DNA of 26,457 nucleotides from Smittium mucronatum. Its lineage: Eukaryota; Kickxellomycota; Harpellomycetes; Harpellales; Legeriomycetaceae. Within the stretch, counting starts at the first letter, position 1. Every line of letters begins with the position of its first letter. The translations under genes were made by a program, and so were the position numbers. Under the pieces are notes generated by a model, which was not told the origin of the DNA, did no database searches, and saw only the letters and a program-made list of their open reading frames with translations. Positions 21,670-26,457 of this stretch are shown piece by piece. The stretch lies in NCBI GenBank assembly GCA_001953115.1, contig LSSL01005964.1, positions 1-26,457 on the forward strand, written 5' to 3'.

Positions 21670-23826
21670 TTACTTTGCACAATCAAGAATCCCAAACGTT
21701 ATTTGCCCAATTTCATTGTCCATTCCCTTGACATCAACACCATTATCTGTTAAAACAGAGACGATGGATTTGTGCAGTAAATTCCAGAATTCCAAATACT
21801 CTTTGTTAGTCATCTTGGATAGTTCCTCCTGCCCAATATCCAGCAACTTATAATCAACATTTGATACTTTGACTATTTGGCAGTCTGGATGTTTTTTTTC
21901 CAAAAAATTAGCCAAGTTCTTCAATATTAATGAATTGTTAGCAAGAGATGGATGCTGACCAACACCTTTGTTATTTGATAAGGAAGAATTGGGTGAGCCG
22001 ATGTGGGAAGTATGAGCACCACTTTCAGGGACTACGGAGCCGTTGGTGAGAGTAGATGCAGATATATCTCCATTTTCCGGAGGAGAATCATTTACAGAAG
22101 CCGATTTCACAGAATCCTTTTTTTTAAAGTTTATGAGATCATCAAAGCGTCTGGTTTGTTCATCAGAATCACCATTTAGCTTCCTTTTTTTATTCCTGGA
22201 CATGCCCAGATTATGGCCCAGTTCTTTGTAGTAGTCAGATATATCTTTGTCTTCAGGAACTGCCTCATTAGTATCCAGCAAATCACCCTGAGTTACGCTG
22301 ATTTCAGCCTTTGGCGTAAATAGATTAGACAAGTCTTCTGGACAATCATCCCTTTCAATGGATCTATTTTCAAGACTATCAAACTGATCTTTATAAAAGC
22401 TATGGTTGATTTTGCGGTTTTTGTAGTTTGCTTTAGATTTTGTATCTCTTTTTAAATATAGTTTGATCATTTCTGGAGTTATTAATGAGCCAGGAACCAT
22501 TATAGAATCGCTTACGGTGGACCATACGTGCCATGGGGGTAAAGCGTTTTGTTTGAGTTTCATCAGAACCTTTTGCTCACGGTTATATAATTCTTGCTCT
22601 TTTGTTAAATCCCCCCCAAATTCTACATGTATTTCCCCAGTTTTGATTCCAGTATCTCTGGAAACTGCGAGGCCATTCCCATTGGCCCCACTTTGTTCCT
22701 CCTCTCCCGTAATATTATCATAGTTGGAATCTATAGCCTTATCATACTGTTCACTTTCTACATCTGGAGGCTGGTATAGATCAAACGGTAGGGGTTGTGG
22801 AAGAACAAGGTTGTCGGTCTGTTTCAAAACATTAAGAATCGGATTACATTGGTCCATCAAATTGGATAAAGTTTCTTGGGACTTGATTGCCGATTCAGAA
22901 GTTGTATTATCTTCGAGGATTCCAGAGCATACCTCACATTTGAACAAGCCAGTCGAAAAGTCTAAGAGGGACAGAGCTTGCAAAGTAGAATATTCGGTTT
23001 TGCAATCGGGACATATGAACCCTTGTCTGCTTCTTTCCTTTATTTTTTAAAATATACAATGAGAATGAAAACGACGAGTTATTAGAGCTGTTAAACTATT
23101 TTTATTTCGGGTAGAATGTAACAATGTATAAACTAACCACTTCCATTCTGCTTTTGACGACTTGTTGAAGTTTCCACATCCTCCATTTTACAACATCAAC
23201 GAATAATCCATAGTCTAATTGATAATATGTCCTTGAGATTGGTTTTTGTTCAGCCCTCCTGGACTCCATGCGAGTCTGACTATTAGAGTAAAAATTTGTA
23301 GAGTATTTCCATTTAGCAAAATAAAAATATTTTTGACCAAGTTTTTCGAAAATTTTAAAGTCTAGAGTAAATTCTATAAATATAAAATAAAGAGGAACCT
23401 GCGAAGCAGCTTTTCTTCACGTAAACGACCACATATTTTGTGTACTTCTTTTAATGGGACTTGAAGAAATCTGGATATTTCATCTTCCCTAGCTCTTTAT
23501 ACATATGTATGTAAATGAAAAATGTTAGCAATCATTATTCCGAAAAAGAGATTTTGCAATAAATTAAAAGGCCAATAATAAAAAATAACACAAGATGTTC
23601 TCAATCAAACTTATACTGGGAAGAAAAAGTGGATAAGGAGGAGAGAAACAGTGGTGGGGGTGGGTGGGATAAATAAAGGAGATATTAAGATAGAAGGGGT
23701 AAAAATGGAAGCTAACCTCTCTTTTTCGTTTAAATAGTCGAGAGCAAGGATATATTTATCAGCATAGAAAGCTCTGGCCACAACTGAAACCAACAATTGA
23801 ACTTTAGCTACACTCTCATTGGACAT
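21670..23826 (-). CDS. TFA1: Transcription initiation factor TFIIE, alpha subunit
   Basis: TFIIE-alpha joins the RNA polymerase II pre-initiation complex, recruits TFIIH and helps open the promoter. Four exons (- strand order): 23826-23717, 23488-23399, 23279-23138 and 23037-21670. Introns are 228, 119 and 100 bp. The product is 569 residues, longer than the human (439) and yeast (482) proteins. Residues 1-100 form the winged-helix domain (VVARAFYADKYILALDYL; EVHKICGRLREEKLL; YYQLDYGLFVDVVKWRMWKL). A zinc ribbon follows: C123-x2-C126-x21-C148-x2-C151, the family spacing. Around 280-289 is a second conserved motif LPPWHVWSTV, then a long charged, Ser/Asn-rich linker and a helical end (EELSKMTNKEYLEFW). 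Start: ATG 23826 is chosen because the helix begins just after it; an AG 16 bp upstream leaves room for another 5' exon. All three chosen donors begin GTT (GTTAGC, GTTCCT, GTTAGT); for the third, GTGGTT three bases earlier also keeps frame. Confidence 0.92.
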
Positions 23827-24210
23827 TCCTATACCACCTGCTGTAAAAAATGACACCCCAAGTCTTCTTTACCAAAAAAAGAAAGAAAAAGTACCAAGTT
23901 TGCTACACGTACACGAACAATTTTTTTAAAAAAGAACTTTAAATGAAAAAGTTAAAAAATCGGAATATGGAATCGTGAAATGCAGCAAACAATGTCGAAA
24001 ACTCCCAAACACCAAAAAAAAATTATGATAGTTTAAATATTGTCTTTATGGCACCGCAGGAAAAAAAATAAAAAATTATCCACTCTGAATTTCAAATACT
24101 TAAATTATGCTATTTTTTATTTTTTTTTGGCAAACACTAACCGTCCATTGGTTTCAACACCTCACTGTACGTTTATTAGCGACACAATACACAATGCAAC
24201 TATTTCTAAG

Positions 24211-24228
24211 CCAATAATATTGGATTGG
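24211..24228. promoter_or_regulatory. CCAAT palindrome upstream of TFIIE-alpha
   Basis: CCAATAATATTGG (24211-24223) is followed at once by another ATTGG (24224-24228), about 385 bp before the TFIIE-alpha ATG. It matches the PRE3-upstream palindrome at 12 of 13 bases. HAP/NF-Y binding is inferred. Confidence 0.4.
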
Positions 24229-24296
24229 ATTAATTTTGCGCTGGTTTTATAGCAAACCACAGAACGTATCAAGGTTTGGCAAATAAACTTCGTGAT

Positions 24297-24374
24297 AAAT
24301 GTATCCTCTAGAAAGACGCTAATGCTGCCATTCGCTCCATTATTATAAATAAGCCTATTACATTGGATACATTT
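24297..24374. repeat. 10-bp inverted repeat with 58-base interior
   Basis: AAATGTATCC (24297-24306) and GGATACATTT (24365-24374) are perfect reverse complements. The interior is of mixed composition (GACGCTAATGCTGCC near 24315), and the right arm runs into six T. It could be a small structured RNA or only a DNA palindrome. Confidence 0.4.
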
Positions 24375-24541
24375 TTTGGAATATAACTAGTTTAACCAAT
24401 TGAAATAGTTGATTCCATTTCTAATCCTATTTTTGTTCTATGAAAAGAAAAATCAGTTTTTGAAAAAATAAAATCAAATGATATTTTTAAACAAGAAAGC
24501 GTCTCGAATGTAACTTATTTTCTGCACTTTAGTAAAAATGG

Positions 24542-24580
24542 ATAAACCATTGAATGAATCCAAGAAGAAAAATGGTTTAT
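24542..24580. repeat. 10-bp hairpin
   Basis: ATAAACCATT (24542-24551) and AATGGTTTAT (24571-24580) are perfect inverted arms with a 19-base purine-rich loop. It lies about 530 bp beyond the GT31-like stop. Function unknown. Confidence 0.4.
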
Positions 24581-25113
24581 TAGGTCAGGGAGAATATCAT
24601 TCATGCCATGTACTGAATTTTTAAAAAAATTTCCTATGAGTTCATTCCAGCGTGTTTCAAATAACAACAAAATGGAAGACAAACAGAAAAGGAATTTTTT
24701 ATAATGTTTATTCTAATAAATGAACATAAATGTATATTTATAATTTTTTTAAAAAAGATAATTTAGCCTTTTTCTCTTTTCAAATTTTTTTGAGTGGTTC
24801 CATATGGATAAAATTGAAGAGTGCATTAATCGTTTCAAGCAAGATTTCTTTTCCGCCAGACGATATATAAAACTACACCCAAAACTCTAGCAAAGTTGGG
24901 GGCAGAGAATGGGATTTATCATTAATGTGCAGCAAATTATTTGAAAATTATAATAAACAAGAGAAGAGTATACTGAAAAGGTCTACTAAATAAGGTGCTG
25001 TAAAACGGCACCAAACTCTACGAAACCAATTCGAAGCAGCGTGAAAGTTAATAAAATTCACAAAGTTTTTTTAAAAGAAAAAAGAGTTGTTGGAGGAGAA
25101 TGAGGGGCGGGGC

Positions 25114-26025
25114 TTAAAGTTCATCAATGAATTTTAAAAACGACAGGAAGAACCCATCAGGCATATTTGGAGCTCTATCCAGCCCCACCTTCATAGATAT
25201 ATGGGACGAAGAATAGTGTTTATGGAAGATTTGAGATTCAAGGGAACGGTAGTACTGGATATGGTTAAACTTGATGGTACTGTTAATGTTTGAGCATCTG
25301 TAGAGGGTGAATCCAAGCCAAAAATCTTCAAGACGAAAATTTTTACTGCTGATTCCGGGACAATAACAGTAATCAAGCAAGAGTGTAGATGATATGGCGT
25401 AGAATTTGCCGTTCATTGCATAGTATGCGCCCCGGGAACAAGATACGGGGTCACCGAAATACAGTTTTTGCTTGTAATTTGATACCATGAATGAAAAAAC
25501 ATAAAGCATATACTCCTTGTTGATGAATGTATCAAAATCTATTTTGGCGTAGACTTTATAGTCATATACCGAACTGCACAAAAGGTTAAATGTATGGTGG
25601 GTTTTTTGGGGAAGCTGTTCGTACGTGAAGTTTTGGTGTAATCGGTAATCGCACCCGTCCCTATAATCATCTACATCGCATATTGTTATAAAATTGAGGT
25701 CGGAGTAGAGGTTCTTTATCCATCCTACATCATCAGTCTTGGCTAGAGGCACCATTACAAGAATATCATTCTTCATACTTTCAACACCTATCCTTCTATT
25801 CAACTTGATCGTGCTTGGATCCACCCGAGTCTTCAATAAATGAACTGCATGCGTTGTTGTTTTTACTGTTTTTTCTGGTACTTCGACATACTCGGCCGAT
25901 TCACTTGTTTTCGTTGATATAACCCATATAAACAGAGGCAAGTAAACTACAATAACCAAAAGTAAGCACTTGGCGATTAGCATTAAGTGCCTTTTAAACC
26001 GTGATCTAAAAATATCACAAACCAT
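25114..26025 (-). CDS. Type II membrane protein, GT31-like glycosyltransferase
   Basis: The single-exon frame encodes 303 residues. After a short basic cytosolic tail (RSRFKRH) comes one membrane helix (about 13-37), the layout of Golgi glycosyltransferases with a lumenal catalytic domain. KIDFDTFIN (161-169) resembles the metal- and sugar-nucleotide-binding DxD motif of family GT31 (beta-1,3-galactosyltransferase type). LYFGDP (188-193), a GAYYAMNGKFYAIS segment (199-212), LEDFWLGF (232-239) and FHKHY near 267-271 fit the family's order of Tyr/Gly, acceptor-side acidic ED and late His motifs. Cysteines at 116, 125, 150, 196, 220, 222 and 244 suggest lumenal disulfides; NFT (132) and NST (248) are possible N-glycosylation sites. 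The protein ends IDEL. Sugar and acceptor cannot be read from the sequence. The GT31 link is by motif only; a more distant family of the same fold is possible. Confidence 0.65.
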   Translation of the reverse strand: MVCDIFRSRFKRHLMLIAKCLLLVIVVYLPLFIWVISTKTSESAEYVEVPEKTVKTTTHAVHLLKTRVDPSTIKLNRRIGVESMKNDILVMVPLAKTDDVGWIKNLYSDLNFITICDVDDYRDGCDYRLHQNFTYEQLPQKTHHTFNLLCSSVYDYKVYAKIDFDTFINKEYMLYVFSFMVSNYKQKLYFGDPVSCSRGAYYAMNGKFYAISSTLLLDYCYCPGISSKNFRLEDFWLGFTLYRCSNINSTIKFNHIQYYRSLESQIFHKHYSSSHISMKVGLDRAPNMPDGFFLSFLKFIDEL

Positions 26026-26457
26026 CCGAATTGTCTCTAATACACTCTTAGTGTCACTACTCCTTTAAACGATTAATATAGTCGTCCTGTAAACATAACC
26101 ACCCGTTTTTATTGTTTCATAATGAGAGCTGTAGCTTCATTCCATGTTTATCACAAAAAAAAAAACTCTAGAATAACCGCCGCCCCTTCCTTTTATTTAA
26201 AAAAATTACTTTATTTATCCATCCGATTATTAAAAAAAGAATACATGCACATTACTAAAAAATAATATATTTCATCATCACCAGACCAGGTTTTCGATTA
26301 TGCACGGATACGACTTTTTTCTTTTTTCTTTTCTCTCTTATAGTAAGGAAAGATTAAAAAGATTTCATGACCATTTTGATCAAAAGACCACTAATTAAAC
26401 CCTATCCCGAATTTCAATATAATCAGACCCCATCTTTTTTTTTTTTTCATTTAAAAA
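26026..26457. other. Upstream region of the GT31-like gene
   Basis: A/T-rich sequence, probably promoter and leader of the - strand gene. A 48-codon + frame from ATG 26125 is lysine-rich, low in complexity and unsupported. No other feature is visible before the window ends. Confidence 0.5.

Larger units (their letters stand above)
23827..25113. other. Spacer between TFIIE-alpha and the GT31-like gene
   Basis: This holds the TFIIE-alpha promoter (nearest 23827-24300) and the 3' end of the GT31-like gene (nearest 25113). Two short open pieces lie on opposite strands at the same place: + 24804-24890 (28 residues, MDKIEECINRF...) and - 24872-24780 (30 residues after an AG acceptor). Neither is recognised. 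Inverted repeats occur at 24297-24374 and 24542-24580. The 70-codon frame at 24040-24252 has no motif. Confidence 0.45.

Noticed and set aside
22043..23050. Several + strand open frames across TFIIE-alpha
   Set aside because: Shadows of the - strand exon 4, whose zinc ribbon and domain order are unambiguous.
1..26457. CRISPR array, bacterial operon or phage-type system
   Set aside because: No regularly spaced direct repeats, and the spliced genes show this is eukaryotic nuclear DNA.

Overview
This window looks like nuclear DNA of a fungus with a very AT-rich genome. Four things point that way: short GT-AG introns (64-119 bp in most cases) inside recognisable genes, a beta-1 proteasome subunit and TFIIE-alpha of fungal type, a small membrane protein that I take to be a complex I accessory subunit, and long gene-free AT-rich spacers with decayed non-LTR retrotransposon ends. 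An early-diverging lineage such as the gut fungi (Harpellales) would fit the base composition and the repeat type, but that placement is inference.

Layout. Positions 1-5240 hold a repeat-rich stretch around a mitochondrial-type enoyl thioester reductase (ETR1-like) gene on the + strand. That gene is almost full length but is broken by one in-frame TAA. It is followed by a 5'-truncated LINE-like relic whose 3' tail occurs three times: at 1-190 (inverted), 4797-4970 and 5050-5240. Positions 5241-14667 are a 9.4 kb AT-rich desert with no gene I can support; a few G-rich islands stand out in it. From 14668 on the window is gene-bearing: an intronless 1008-residue PPR-like protein (- strand), a 1.1 kb spacer with unexplained, less AT-rich sequence, a three-exon probable complex I subunit (+) whose first coding exon is only the ATG, then on the - strand a five-exon PRE3/beta-1 proteasome gene, a four-exon TFIIE-alpha gene, and a type II membrane protein resembling GT31 glycosyltransferases.

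The genes are housekeeping functions with no obvious shared pathway: mitochondrial energy and RNA metabolism (complex I, PPR, ETR1), protein degradation, transcription initiation and secretory-pathway glycosylation. I reconstructed exon joins for the complex I subunit, PRE3, TFIIE-alpha and ETR1 by matching reading frame and family sequence; each join keeps the frame. I do not see a clear undescribed multi-gene system. The most distinctive observations are the single stop in ETR1, the ATG-only exon, the proteasome intron placed exactly at the autocatalytic cleavage site, the TFIIE-alpha introns that all use GTT donors, the retroelement tails with a variable hairpin, and CCAAT palindromes upstream of two neighbouring genes.
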